NCBI GenBank assembly: GCA_034336665.1
Contig: CM067592.1
Span: forward strand, 42,809,761-42,873,760
DNA from: Luscinia megarhynchos
Taxonomy: Eukaryota > Chordata > Aves > Passeriformes > Turdidae
Direction: 5' to 3'
DNA: 64,000 bases
This document shows, piece after piece, positions 48,603 to 62,430 of the stretch. Every line of letters starts with the position of its first letter. Within the stretch, counting starts at the first letter, position 1. The notes beneath the pieces were generated by a model. The model was not told where the DNA came from, ran no database searches, and worked only from the letters and a program-made list of their open reading frames with translations. A program made the translations under genes and the position numbers.

Positions 48603-51600
48603 GATTCTGCTTTTATACCCACTATTTCTAGTCTCAGAGCTACAAAGGAGCTGGTCAGACACTTATCCTCTCCCTCTCTCCAAAACCAAAAGAAGCAGAC
48701 ATTGCAGTGGGCAGGTTCAGAAATCTGTGGGTCTCCTTTACTTTGTGGTGGAGGTAATTCCCATTTAAAGAAGTCCACACATCTCCCAAAGAATGTGTGC
48801 ACTGTTTTTTAAATTGTCTAGTCACGAGAATATTGTTCAATTACATATGTGTTAAATAGACACTTAAAATGTACCTGAAGTTCTAAAAATCAGAGTCAAA
48901 TCCCCCCATGCCTGCAAACCAAACACATATTTTGTTCAATTTTCTGTCGTTTTTGCCTTTCCAAAGACAAAGAGGAAGCAAGATGAACTTTATCATAAGA
49001 TGTACGAATCTTAGAAATTCAGACTTAATACCTTGTTGTAAGTATCTGTTTATCAAAAGAGGAAGGGGTGATTCCCAAATATGTTCCAAATATGTGGCAT
49101 GACCATGATGTATATGAAGAGGTGAATGAAAGATTTGCAGCAACATCTTCTTCCAGAGACAGGGGAGAGCCTTGCTAATCACATCCCAATCATCTCCCAC
49201 ATGATTTGATGAACTTCTCAGAACACATGGAAAATTTTTTTCTGACAAATACAGATTTAAAGCAGGACTTACTGTAAGGTGCATGCCAGAGGCCACAGTA
49301 TTTGTAGCAGCATGGTTTGGTGCAAGATGTGACAGAAGAACAATTTTCCTTCAGTCTCCCATCTTGGCTCATCTATTCTTTGAAGGTTAAGACAGATCTT
49401 TGTGATCAACCAATCTGCCTTCCCAGGAAGGCAGGCTAAACGTATTCCCCATTATTTCCTCCTGAGCTGGTGCATTTCAGCAGTGGTGAATGGCAGTGGT
49501 TAAGATTTGTCACAAAGTTTAGTTGAACATACCAATGATTAATTACCTTCATGGATTAAAGTGTGCAAAAATTTAATGTTTTATTTTCCTCAGCTTTGTT
49601 TGATTTCTTCTACTGGTAGTTTTATTCTTTCAGGTTTTTTGGAACACACCTTACAGCACTGGGAACGGTCCTTGTCCCAGTGGAAGCTGAGTTACCCCTT
49701 ACACTTGCATTTTTAGAGGTGTCAACTAGGTCTTTATTAACATGATATATTAAATCTAGCTTTGATGGAGAACACATCTACCACATCAAAAACCACACCA
49801 GACATCTAGAGCAAGGATGTCTGCTAACTCCCATCTCCCAAGATCCCTCCAATTTTTTTTATGGGCTAAACCCACATTAACCCCAATGAAATAAAATATA
49901 CCTCTTGGGGATCTAGCACAAAGTAGTAGCATGATTACATTGTTTTAAGACTTCTTCAGATGCTAGTTATCTGGTGGAGGGAATGGAAAGGAGGATGAAA
50001 GTGCAGCATTGCTTGATGCAGAGCAATACTCTCCCACAAAATGTGACAGGAAAGGGCTTGGCAAGGGGAAAAGGGTTATATTTAGAGCAACTAAAGAATA
50101 TTGGCAGTAGAATCCTTGTCTAGGATATGTTCGTCCTTGTACTGGGTATGTCAAAGGCACTTGAGAAAAAGAGCTTCCAGAACACAGCCAGAAAAAGCTG
50201 GTAGCAGAGCAATTTAAAATCAGTCCTTGCTTTTACCTGGTTCTTCCAATTTCTTTCCTTTGCTGACAGCTCTGCTGCCTGTGAGAAAGCTGTTCAGCAT
50301 TCATCCTTAAGCTGTCCCTAGACTCAAAAACTCTCTATGAAAACAGAGTAAAAAAGAGAACAACTGCTCATTAAACTGTGGTGGTTTGTCGTAAGTGTAA
50401 CAAACATACTGCACCCCTTGAATGACTTCATGGGGAAAACCAATGCCCAAAGGCATGAAGAGTTTGGAACAGTCCCCTAATAAATGTTCCAGGATTTGGT
50501 CTTTTGAGACTGGACAGAGGTAGAAATACATGCTTTTTAAAAAAACAAGGCATCTGAGACATAAGCCTGAGATACAGGCCAACTGGGATTTGTCCACAAG
50601 GGCCTCAAGAGGCCACAAAGGTGTAGGCAGATAAAATAAGTGAGCAGAGTGCAGAGTAACCTGGTCTTAGCACTGCTTGGCAGAGCAACATGAAGACTCA
50701 AGTCACTGAAATCCTGAAGTACTGGCAGGCAGGAGGGAACCTGCAAGAATTTCCATGTCTCAGCCTAAAACTCATTTAACTTTACAGGTTTGGGGCAACT
50801 TCTGAGCATTAGTGTTTATCTCACCAACGATAAAGCAGGAACACGAGAGAAGTGTACAGCAGTCTTTGGAGGGAGAATTCCTCAAAGGAATGCCTGCATT
50901 TTGCCTATAGACTGCTATTTAGATCTTGTGAGATGAGAGAAAATGGGGCTTTTGAATTATTTTACTGCCAGAAGGGTAAGGAGGGTCTTGGGAGTAGAGT
51001 CACTAAGAAACAAATGAAGGGGGAAAGCCTGTTGGTTTTTATTAGCAATGTTAATAGCAACATGCATTTCTTCCTTGCTGGAGATGGCTTTGATGTACAC
51101 ACAACTGTTGTCAAGTACCAATAACTGATGTGAGTGTAATAGTTTTTGTGTCTGCCACATGCACAGACACTGGGGATTTCTGCTGTCTAGTACTTCAGTC
51201 TTCACAGTGCAGTATTATCACTTTATCTGTTTCTGTGTCTTCAAAGCTAAAAGCTAAACCTGATGTTGATGTTTCTAACAACAACAACAAAAAATATCTA
51301 TTTTGCCTCCTTCTTGGCTACTACTGTGTATTTTTTGTTCTGTAAGACTTTTCAAATCTACTCACATCCAGAAAACTTATTTTTCACTCTTTATTAAGTC
51401 TGATGTCAAGTGGTTACTGGAAGACGTCATCAGCTTTCATTGCAGAATTGTCTGAAACTAAACAACAAAATGCTTTTCCTCAGTTGTTGGACACCAATAG
51501 AATCCAAAGCAGTCTGCAAGTAAATAGGGCTGTTCAATCAGCTTATTTGACTATCAGTTATAAGATTTCAGAGGTTATAGGTCTAAGTTTCCCAGTCAGC

Positions 51601-54600
51601 ATTGCCTCATTTACTCATTTGGTTAAGCAAGTGCTGTTGCATGAAGTTGGAGGCAAAGATTTTGTTCTTCCTCTTTGATTGTTGTCTAATACATAAATTA
51701 ACATAACCTTTTGAGCCAAATTAGAGAGAACTGTGGCCAGAATTATATTTAATCTTGCTTTGCTATTGTTTCTTCAACAAGTAGTGTCAAATTTTTCATT
51801 TCCTGTGATAATGAGATTGTAGATTAGCAACCAGAAGAGCTACTATATATGTCCATATAACTTGAAATATCACAGCTTTGAGTCCAACTAAAGCATGGTC
51901 TTTAAAAAAATAAGCATTTTTGCTGCAGTTTTCTAGATCAGTAGAGTCAATAAGCCATATCTAGGTATGTAATACCCAAATATGCTGCAACATAGTGTAC
52001 CTGCAGCTTTAATACAGTTTTTTCAGAAATGCATGATGCAGGAGATTATAATCTCTCTTCTGTTTCTGTCACACCTGCATGAAGTGCTGAAATGGACGTT
52101 GTAGTGTGGAATGTTGGATGAAACTTACTGTTGAGATCTTGTCACAGTGTGGTTCTGATTAAACCCTCTGAGCAGCCCATCCTAAGATAGGGGGAAGTTG
52201 CTTGCATTGCTCACTTGGATGGTGGAGCAGATGAAGTGGCTTGCCATGCTGTGATTCTCCTGAGAACAAGCAGTCTCTAGGTGACCACTTCTTTAATCTT
52301 GCATTGAAAGGCAAACACTATTCCTGAACAACTTTTTTGTCTGACTACTTTGATATATTGCATTTTACAAAATTGTTAATTTGCAACTGGATAAACTATT
52401 TCTCTTACTTTCCTCTCAGTTTTATTCAGGAAACAGCCATAATGGCTGGTAAAGTTCTGTGATGACTACAGTTCAGTTTCTCACCAGATGCCAAAAGCCC
52501 TGAACACTCAAGGTGAATATTTGGCTAAGATTGGACAGAAATCTGAATCGTGCTTGATTTTCCAGACTGAAGCAAGTAACTCAAGTTTGGGGAGCCTCTT
52601 CTGTAGCTCTGAGAAGCCACAATTGACAATTTAGTCTCACTCATTAAGTCAGGTCCCAAGCACTGCTAACAAGTCCTAATAACTGCTGTGAAAATTATAA
52701 ATATGCTGGCGTTATGAACTGGCAGCTCTGTTTAGTTTTATCTCAGGCAGACTGCCTTTTCAATATATCACTAGGAAGCTTGGAAATTTGAGCTAACGGA
52801 TGGACTTTCTGCAGTTTTCCTCTTTCCAGACATCTGGTGACCACTGGATGGCACTGAGGTTACTGTTCTGCTCACAAACCCACTCTAAGCAGCCTCACAC
52901 TTTGATTTTAGGTGTTCTGAAAAATTGTCTGGGACACTGAATTTGGGTTATTTGTTTGCACATGACATTTGTTGGTTGCTTCAGCTATTATGGATTCTTC
53001 ACTGCCCCTGCTTTGGGACAGCTTACAGATGATAAATGCCCATTGTAATTCTCCCCACAGGTGTGCATGGAGCCTCAAGCTTGTTCTGAGTACATGCTGT
53101 CCTGTCACACTGGTGGGTGAAGAAGATAAGGAGCCTTGATTGTTGTGTTAATCCCTAAGCTATGCCACTGATACTGGCTGCAGAGTAATGTCAAATCTGC
53201 CAAAGCGTACAAATGTCTCCAGGTACAGGCAGCATCAGACAAAGTTCACTGATTATCCAGCCATCTTAAAGCCCACGTCTCCTGAAGATTCCCATGCTGA
53301 AACCACACAAACTATAGCACAATATTTTCTGAAACCAAAACTCCCAGCCTCTTAAGGCATTTGTAGATATCTGATCTTAAAGCTTTATCTGTCTCTGAAG
53401 ATGTTTTCTGTTGAGGCATTCAGATTTGTTTCTAGTGAAAATGCCACTAATCATGTTTTATTATGCAGTCTGAAGGCTTGAGCCACTAATACAGAGTGAG
53501 CAGGTTTTATGTGTGCTTGGTCCACTCAGTGCAGCCATTGTGGTGGTACACCTGGAACATGGATGTGAATTTATCCATCTAGCTGCAAGAGAAATATTTT
53601 TTTTGCTAGTTCCATCTCAAAGTATGTAGTGCTGACTTAGCAGGCTTTTGGGTACATTTGTCCTCTCAGCCCCTTTTTAGTTGCTAGTTGTTGATGCCTT
53701 GAGCAAGGTAATCCCCCTTCTCTTAAGATCTAGATTTGGTTTGATTTTGTAATCTAAGCAGCTTTTCAGGGAGATGGCTCTTCAGACTGCTAATGCCAGT
53801 TTGATTTGCTTTTGCAGGGCAAGCCAGAGCTGGCCTATAGTCCAAGTTCTCAGTGCAAGGACACAAGCAAGGAGTGGAAGGAAGCACAAGGGAGAATGGT
53901 GAGTGAAACCCCTCTTTCATGCTTGCCATAGACCAGGGCAGTGGTCTGGGTGCACCTGCGTGGCACCTGGCCACAATGCCAGGGTGTTTCTGAGAACAGC
54001 TAGGCAACAGAGCAGTCTGCAGGCAATGGTGCATTGTGGTTTAGCTCTGCAGCTCTGCTGAGTGAAGATGAGGTTAGGGTATTTAGATTCTGAAAGAGCC
54101 AAGAATTAAAATATCACTATGATTAAGGTAACTAGGTGCTGAGTGCTGGATGCTTTTAAACTATTTTCAGAATTCTGGTTTACAAGGATTGTTCTTCCCT
54201 GCCCTGTTCCCTCAGACTTTCATCAGATTAAAGGCAGGTCAGAACTGTTTTGCCAAAGCCCCATTTGCCATACACCAGCTTTCAGACCAGAACTTCAGAC
54301 TAAATATACACAACCTGTAGAAAAATACATAGGGCACCATTTTCTGGTGTCTGTTTAGATGTGTGTTTCTATATAGCAGATACACATCTAGGCATGAAAC
54401 TACATGAAAATTCTTAATGTCTCTTTCACTGCCAGTTAGTTGCATCCAAAATCAGACATTAAGGAATTCAAGAAATCTTAATCTGTGCACTCTTAGTTCA
54501 TGACTTCAGAAATGTTACATGCTTGTTCTTATTAAAACTGGGCATTGCTTTAATGTACAGGAAATTTGAGACAGGAGGCTATTTATTTTTTGAGAGACTT

Positions 54601-56349
54601 AGTACTTGTGTGTAAAAGCAAAATACTGAGACATTTAATAGGCACATGTGGCCAACATATCATCAAGCATTGATTTGGTTTAGAGAAATAGATGGCAGTG
54701 GAACATTGATTTTTCTAAAGTGTCTGTTCTTCTGAGAATACCATAATCTAATTTTAAATAGATATAAACTCTGCTACATGTTTTTGATTTTGCAAGGACC
54801 TCAGCATTCTGCAATTAGTCTGAACTCAAGCTTCGTGGGTATCCAGTGCCTTTGATAGCACTGTGTTCTGTGTTACAAAGTGCCTGAACACAGCCCAGTA
54901 GCTACTGAAGATGTGTTTGATGTGATGTATAGCTATGGACCCCACAGCCACAGGGATCTGGATGCCCAGGGCAATCTTAACGTCATTCTTCTTCAAGCTG
55001 TTATGTTTTTCCACTTGATTTCCTCATTGTTTTTTGACTGTGTCCTTTCAGTGGACACTTATAAGCCAAAGAGTTCTACTTTGTCCAGAGGGTCTGTATT
55101 TGCATATTTTTGATTTCTGAGAAACTGTGGTGGCTCTTTGGCAAGTAAATGAAAATAAAGATTTTTGGACAGGAGGGGGAACAGTTTTACTGAGCTGTTG
55201 ACTCACATGGCTGTCTCTCTCTTTTTACAAAGCCAACTACAAACAAAAGGGAAGGATTTTTATGAGTCGAGTGTTCCTTAGTGATGGTGTGGTCTTCAGT
55301 TCTTGGTTTGAAAGATCTGTTCCGCTGTCAGAAATGTGCTGTCTCCATGGAAAAGAATCCTTCAGGTTTCTCTCCCCACACATTTGAAGAATGTTAAATT
55401 GACAGTTTCTGGACTAGGCAAATGTATTTTAAAGTTCTCATATCTGCAGAAGTCAACTAAACATGGTCTAAATTCCTCTAAGTAATAAACATGCTACTTC
55501 TAATCAGCAGCAGCTCTACAAGGTGTGAGTGTGGGTGTGTGTGTTTCTGTGGGTGGTGGTACACTAGCTGTTGTGACCTGCAGTAGATGCTGGTTAAGCT
55601 CTGTCTGCACAGCATTGTGTAAACTGAAGCAACTGATGTCTGCATTGAAAGGTTGGTGCTTCATTCTCAGCAGCTGAGCTGACATGTTCTCACATCTCCT
55701 GGGCTCTTCCTTGCTTCCATATCTACTGTTGTATGTGCACTGAGACACCTCATACTCTGACCTTGCAAACAGGTATTTTTAAAAACAGACTTCTGAGGGG
55801 TAGATGGGAAAACGCTTAAAGCACTGATAAGCAAAATCCAGGATGGAGCCAAACTTTCCCAAATACTTCTGTACTGTGGTAGAACCTGCACCAATAAACC
55901 AATTCATCCAAATAATCTGGACTGGGAATAGGCAGACATGCCTCCCCGATGCTGCCCTATGCACAGCACCTGGGATACCAGAACAGAAAGGCTGCAATGC
56001 AGAGTTGCAGCAAAAGGGTTGGGAGTGTGTGTGGGCAGGGCCATACTGCTGTGTTTCGGTGAGGGGTGAGATGTGCTCTCTCTGCACTGCCACACAAGCA
56101 GAGACAGTGTGGTACAGCAAAGACACCCAGGCTCCTGAGGCATGTGCAAAAAAGCTGCAGAACTTAAGTAGCATGAATGGTAAACATGTTTAATCTCCAT
56201 CCTGAAGAAAAAAGGTGATGAACAGAAGAGGAGCTGAATGCGTGTTAGCAACTAATACAAAGATATCAAAGAGATCCTTATATAAGCAAGAAGGAATCAC
56301 CATCACTAGCATTACCCTCTCCAATATTGCAAAAGAAGTGTGACAGGTC
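48603..56349. other. About 7.7 kb of unique DNA without a recognisable gene
   Basis: No repeat family was recognised. A near-palindrome, CTGCCTTCC at 49415-49423 and GGAAGGCAG at 49426-49434, is separated by two bases. A minus-strand frame at 54826-55014 has a slightly raised G/C share at third positions but no identifiable family. Overlapping frames on both strands at 55779-56193 have none. Neither is called a gene. Confidence 0.5.
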
Positions 56350-56908
56350 AAGGCTGGTGATTCCTGCCCCCCACTCCATTCTTCTGGCCCTTCACCTGGA
56401 GTACTATGGACTGCTCCGTGGGCCCCAAAAATGACGCAGACTTCTTAGAGTGAATACAGAGCACGCCACAAAGATGATCAGATGGGTGGAGCACTTTTCC
56501 TATGAGGAAAGGCTGAGAGAGCTGGGGTTGTTGAGCTGGAGAAGGCCTTGGGGTGATGTTATAGCAGCCTTCCAGTACCAGAAGGGAGCCTACAAGAAAG
56601 ATTAAGGGGGAGCTTTTACAAGAGCATGAAGTAATAGGAAAGGGGAAATAGCTTGAAACAGAAAGAGAGTAGATTTAAACTACTATATTAGGAAAAATAC
56701 TACTATATTAGGAAAAATTCTTTACTGTCAGGGTGGTGAGGCATCACAAAATGTTGCCAGAGAAGCTGTGCATGCCCCATCCCTGACAGTGTTCAAAGCC
56801 AGGTTGGGTGGGGCTTTGAGCAACCTGGTGTTAGTGGAAGGTGCCCCCTGACCATGGCAAGAGAGTTTAGACTGGATGACCTTTAAGATCCATCTCTCCT
56901 TTCCACCA
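56350..56908 (+). mobile_element. CR1 LINE fragment with a 20-bp internal tandem duplication
   Basis: CR1 text runs from the CTGGAGTACTATGG region (end of ORF2) through AAAGATGATCAGATGGGTGGAGCAC and CTATGAGGAAAGGCTGAGAGAG. It continues through the 3' UTR (CAACCTGGTGTTAGTGGAAGG) to GATGACCTTTAAGATCC. The final octamer repeats are not recognisable, so the last bases are eroded or replaced. The unit ACTACTATATTAGGAAAAAT occurs twice in tandem at 56679-56698 and 56699-56718, a private slippage event. Many indels break the frame. Confidence 0.88.
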
Positions 56909-56964
56909 GTGGCTGCTGTGCTTCCCCAGGGACTCTTGGGGCTGGCACAAGCCCCACTGCAGCT

Positions 56965-57022
56965 GCTGCCACGTGTCATGGCTCCCAAGCATTTTGGCTG
57001 CCACCGTGTGTCATGGCTCCCA
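56965..57022 (+). repeat. Short imperfect tandem duplication in GC-rich DNA
   Basis: GCTGCCACGTGTCATGGCTC (23-base unit from 56965) recurs at 56997-57022 with a three-base insertion (ACCGTGTGTC for ACGTGTC). It sits in a locally GC-rich stretch (56910-57130) just beyond the CR1 3' end. No gene recognised. Confidence 0.8.
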
Positions 57023-58903
57023 GCAGTGACACTTGCATTTTGCATCTCTTGAGTCCCTGCTGTGCACACCTGCCCAGGACCCAGCCAGGGCAGTCCCTTG
57101 AGAGACACTTGTTTGCCCCACCATGTCCTCCCTCCTGTGACAAGTGTTGCATTAAGAGTATAGAAATTTGTCAGAAGAAGAACTCTGGCATTCCAGCTGG
57201 TCCTGGGACATCAGAGTGGCTGGGTGCATCTGGGCTTCACTTCTGATTGTAAACAACTAGGCACAGTGAGATCCCAGGTGGGATAGCGTGGGTTACACCA
57301 GAAATCACATCGGGGATCCCAGATCCACGGATAGCTCAGTGCATGAATTCAATGCTGGAAGTTTGGTTGAGCTCAATAAGTACTTTCACAAAGACAGACG
57401 TGTTCCTGCTCTGCCCAAAGCTGGTCAGTGGTTGAGGCCTCCTCCTGGCAGAGTGAGGGAAAGCAGGCAGCCACACATGGCCTGGCTTTGTCACCTCTGT
57501 GTCATTTACAGGAATTTCCTATTAACTATTTTTGGCTTGTGAAGAGCATATCCTAAAAAGGGAAGGTGATAGCAGATTCTTTGGGGAAATTGGTAAGCTA
57601 ATGATTTTTGGGACCAAAGTCATGTTTAGAAAACATCATCATTATCTCTTAATGACTAGTTACTGTAGACAGGGTTGGAAGAATACTAAATACCCTTCTG
57701 TTAAGTCTCCCCTGATTCAACTATATAGTGTTTTGACAGGAATTCTGTTTTTAGATAACTCTGCAATAGAAAGCAATCAATAGTAGGCCATTCTTGGTTA
57801 TTCTTCCCCCAAATAATGCTTTTCTTTTGCACTTTTGCTCATTTCATCAGGTCTGGAGATAATCACCGACTGTCACTTTTCCTCTTATCATTTACATTAC
57901 TGTCAAGAGTTGGACTGAGTTTACATAACCATTTCTGTAAACCATGGTTTTCAAAGGACGTGATATATGGAGTACATCCAAGAACCAAAACGAACTCTTA
58001 AAACAAAAGGTGTTTTCAAAGCTAAAGGTGTGGTGCAAGCCAGCCTAATCTGACCCTTTCACAGGACCAAGTTCAAGTTCCTTCACCAAAAATACTTCAG
58101 TTTCTTCTTCTTTGGTAAGTTATGCTCAAGTAAAATTCTAAATTGCATCTAAAACTGTTATTTGGTGCATGTAGCTCTACATCCACAGGAGGGGGCACTT
58201 GAATAAAATTTTGAGCAGTTTGCCAAATACTTCTCATTTCCCATTTCCCTTTGTGTACAGTGGTTCTGTGTACTGGAGAAGGGGAAGAACTAAAAGATGA
58301 TGTGGGTGTATGGAAACTAAATAGCCCATCAAGTCCTGAAGTATATTGCTGGATAATAGGTGGATCTTGTACTGTGTCAGTTACGTTTTGCTTCACATCA
58401 ACTAACACAATACACACGCAAAAAATCCATCAAAATAAATTAAACACTGAGTCATATTTTTCCTTAGTCTGAGATTTTTGTTGTCTGCTTCAGCAGGAAA
58501 TATGGCATTTTATAAGGAAGTTTTTGTTTCATGCTTAACATCCATGTACAGGCATCTAAAGGGTTGAATTAGACTAAAGCACAAGTCTAATGCAGAGAAT
58601 CTGTACTACAATTTGTTTAAACAGCTTTTTTAAAAAAGGGATTTGTTTTCCATGCCTGCTTGGAGTACACCCATGCTTCCCGAGAGGGGCAATAAGTGGA
58701 GGTAATCATATTTGCACACGCTTTATCAGTAGTCTGCACTTCACTACACTGATGTGTCAGACCTTTCTGAGCGACTAGGGCTTGGCTGAGCGTTAGAAAA
58801 GCAGATGTGTAGCTCTGATAGACCATGTTTTGTGTTCTTTGCCCCTTTCTAAGTCCTCTCCTGTCTTTCATGATTGACAAGGTATAGCACCTGGGAAAAA
58901 GCT
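57023..58903. other. Unique non-coding DNA
   Basis: Short frames only. No transposon, RNA gene or motif recognised. Confidence 0.5.
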
Positions 58904-58957
58904 AGCTCCAGTGGACTTCCAGGGATTTCCAGCTCCAGTGGACCTCAAGATTTTCCA
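58904..58957 (+). repeat. Two-copy tandem repeat, 27-bp unit
   Basis: AGCTCCAGTGGACTTCCAGG... at 58904-58930 is followed directly by AGCTCCAGTGGACCTCAAGA... at 58931-58957. The first 13 bases are identical and the remainder similar. A simple local duplication. Confidence 0.8.
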
Positions 58958-59340
58958 AGCTGAAAGTATGAAGGAAGCAGGCACAAGTTTAAATGCCAGC
59001 AGGACTGAGACTTACTTCTACCAGTAGTGTCAATAGCAGGTTTCTATGTGTATTTCCCCTCCTCCTTCCACTCTTTCTTTCATTCAGTTTAAATCTTAAC
59101 TTTAGATATGAACACTGATATCAGGACTGGAAAAAGGGCTGTCTTCACTGGAGCAGCAGGCTCATACATGGAACTGTAGTGAAGATGTCTCAGCAGAAGT
59201 CCACTACTGCAACAGCATGGCTTCTGCTCACAGAGCCAAAGCTTACCCAGAGCCAAAACAGATCCTTTTGTCTGGTGGGGACAAAGAAGAGGTGACTGAT
59301 GATTGCAACACTGAAGAGAGGGAAAAATAATGGAAGAGAT
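58958..59340. other. Unique non-coding DNA
   Basis: Nothing recognised. Confidence 0.5.
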
Positions 59341-59379
59341 CTAGTAACTAGTAACTAGTAACTAGTAACTAGTAACTAG
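59341..59379 (+). repeat. Seven-base minisatellite (CTAGTAA)n
   Basis: Five perfect copies of CTAGTAA plus a partial sixth (CTAG). The unit is perfect throughout, which suggests recent expansion and possible length polymorphism. Each unit contains the palindrome CTAG. Confidence 0.97.
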
Positions 59380-59483
59380 CAAAACGTCTTGCTTTTCCCT
59401 TTCCTATTGTCCAGTGCTGGCAGATGTGACTCTCACTGCCTTCCAGGGGCCATGCAAACAGTCAGAAACCATAGTTTGAAAAC

Positions 59484-59502
59484 AACTCTTGTAACAAGAG
59501 TT
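59484..59502. repeat. Perfect 9-bp inverted repeat
   Basis: AACTCTTGT and ACAAGAGTT flank a single A. A compact palindrome, with no known binding factor claimed. Confidence 0.75.
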
Positions 59503-62279
59503 CTTAGGTATGGCAGGGTCCTGGAACAGGAAAGAAAAGAGAGGAAGTGGTGAGGGTCCACTATTAAATTTATCATATTACCCTACTCTTGGTAGTGACA
59601 TATCCATAATAAGTTAATTACTTTGCTGCCCATGTTATGAACTCCATGTATAAGAACAGACATATGGCAGGATTGTAACTTGTGTGTTACTTCCCTCCTC
59701 CTCTCTTGCTTTTATCTTCTCTTATGATACCATTTTAAAAGGCATTTTAAAGCCTTGCAGCATTGGCCTAAATACACTGTTTGACAGATGCAATCAAATT
59801 CTGGTTTGCCTGACTGCTAGAACTTCTACCAATGAAATTCTGGCTGACTGCAGTAAGAACAGAATTGGAGCAATTCAGGCTCCTCTAAAAATACCACTTC
59901 AAGAGATTGCTGTAGAAAAATACCACGATTCTCCACCTGAAAGACTGAACATTTATTAGGGCCAACATCAATAGAATTGAAATCTGAGATAGGGAAGGAG
60001 ACACCTTTTTTTTCTTATGTGGGTTATGGGGGAGAAAGCAGGACCTAATTTTCCTTGTCCCAGGCAGATTGGTTGAGCCTAAGCTTCATTGCCAAAATTA
60101 TGCCAAATGCCATTCTGTTGATGTCTTTGATTTCTCACAAGACACTTCATCCTGCTTCAAAGCCCTTGACTATTTGAGAACTATTCAAGGTCAGCTACCG
60201 CCTTCATATTGCTGCTTTTCAGAGGAGGCATCTGCTGAACTGTGGCTACTTAGTATATCTGTGATAAAGCTAGGACAATTTTCTTTGATTCTGTTTCTTT
60301 CTTGAGAAAGACAGCTGCTTGGCTCCACTGACAGCAATGCAATTTTAAATTCCTGAGACTCCAATTAAAAACTAGATCTTTTTCCAAAACACTAGTAAGG
60401 ACACACCAGGGGATAAAAGATTTAAATTTGTTGTCATGAATATAAAGCTTATCTCCTTATTTGTGGCCACAGACAAGCCTTTCTGTCTTGCAGAGTAAAA
60501 GAGTACTCATCCTGTACTCCAACAAAATGGAGACTGCAATTAGTGTTTTTTTCCTTTGTGAGGTCTAGATTTCAGGAACTGGCAGTGGTGAGATAAATGT
60601 ACTATTAGGAGTAGTGATCTAATAAAACAGCTGGCAAACTTTCTGTGTCAAATCTGCCTGGTGTCCAGCTCGCTTGAGACATTTAGGACTTGATGTTCCC
60701 AAGTGTGTGCCATCTCTCTCCATATCAGACAGCCAAATATGCAAAATTGCTACTTGGTATTTAGATTCAATATTACTTGAGAAGTACGCCTGGTAGTACT
60801 TTTTGTCTTATGAGTATTCACTAGTGAGATCAGCCAAAAAAAGGGAGATGATGCTGTGAGCTGTAGCAGTTCAGAAATAGGCTCTGCCTCATCTTTGCCT
60901 AAGCTTGCTCTGCCAAAGCCTTCAATGTCAATTCGACTTCTTGTCTCTTGATGGTGATTACAGTGGACTTCTGGTGAGCTGGAATAATTAAGCTAAATCT
61001 TCACTTGTCTGAGGGCAACCATCGCATCTCTGCTTCTTCTGAGCTGAGTGTGGGTATAGACCTGAACCCAGTCTTCATCAAGAGACTGGAAAACAGCTGC
61101 CTCTATGGGTACCAGCAAAATGTCACTCTGTAACTGCAGCTGATGCACCACTAATTGCCAAAAGCAGATAGATAGCAACTGGGGGTGTCAAAGCCACTGA
61201 GAAGCTTGCAGATCTCAGTGCACAGCTGGGCTCAAAGAGGATGGAACATGACTTTAATGTTGGATTCCAAGGAAGGCTCTTATGTAAATCAAATAATAGG
61301 CCTCTGCAACTGCTCAGCACTGTGCATAGTGTCCAAGCCAATCACGGCCAGGTTCTGGCCGTAAGGAAATGTAGTTTGATTGAGTTATAATCACTGACAC
61401 AGGGCTCTTTGAACCTGTTTAAAACCTGCTCTTTAAAAACAGCTAGACATATTCAGCGATGAAAAGTTCATGGACTGTAAGGAAAGAAGACATTTTTTGT
61501 GGCTGAGGAGGTCTGAAGCCGTGAAACCAGAAGCTGAGATACAATGGGAGAAAAGCTGTCATCTGCTTGATGTGACATTGGTCTTTGCTTTCATGTTGGT
61601 ACTATAGCTGCCAGTTTTCACTGCTGTCAGTGTAGCTGCTTCTGAACAGGGCAACTAAAGGGCCACAGTTTCAGACACACTCACCTTAGCTTGTACACCT
61701 TTGTACCAAAAGAGAGGACAACCGATTAGCTCTTCATCTTCAGCTTGGGGGCAAACACCATGTTATACAGGGAAGCTTAGTCAGAAATACATTTTTCTTC
61801 TGAGGAAATTGCAGCATCTCTGCTGCTCTGAGACTGTCACTTTCCCAAATGAAAAGAACAGAGAGATTTCAAACCCAGAAATGAAACACTTCAGCAGCTT
61901 TCTCCATTTCGCACCGTTGCCTCCCACCGTTTTATTGAATTCCTCCTTAAGCCAGAAGTGATTGCACTAAAGACAACAAGGAAGATCTTGGGGAGAAATG
62001 GAATGCCTCATAGGGAAGCAGAATCCGGTATTTCTGTAATGAAAATTGAGCAGACTAATTTTGCTCCCTACCACAGATTGTGTGTTGTTTCCCCAGAAGA
62101 AAATAGAAATTAATACTTAATGAAATACCCTTTCCTGCCACTTGGTTCCTTAAGGGCTGTCAGACGCAGATCTCCCATTATCCTTTTTCTGGAAAGCAGC
62201 CTACAATAAAAAGGCTAACCTTTTAACAAAAGTTAAAAAAAAATAGTTTGGTTGGTTGAGCTACTTAGAAAAAGAGAAA
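59503..62279. other. Unique non-coding DNA
   Basis: No gene or known repeat seen. Short frames at 59684-59959 and 60069-60305 lack motifs and splice context. Confidence 0.5.
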
Positions 62280-62305
62280 CAAAACAAAACAAAAACAAAA
62301 CAAAC
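62280..62305 (+). repeat. CAAAA simple repeat
   Basis: Units of CAAAA/CAAAAA in an A-rich zone spanning 62230-62330. No adjacent retrocopy recognised. Confidence 0.85.
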
Positions 62306-62430
62306 CCACAAAAAAAGAAAATTTAAAAGGAAACTCAATAGCGTCAGTGTTCCTACCATTTGGTTATACTGTCAAGGACAGAATAAAACTCTAATTGGCT
62401 GCAATAGATAAATAATTCGTTCAGACATGA

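Noticed and set aside
55779..56193. Overlapping 131-codon minus and 116-codon plus frames
   Set aside because: Both strands are open at once, with no codon bias that favours either, no splice context and no recognised domain.
56728..57108. 126-codon minus-strand frame
   Set aside because: Half of it is antisense CR1 and the other half a GC-rich duplicated stretch. No motif seen.
59341..59379. CRISPR-like array
   Set aside because: Seven-base units directly abutting, with no spacers, in vertebrate DNA. It is a minisatellite.
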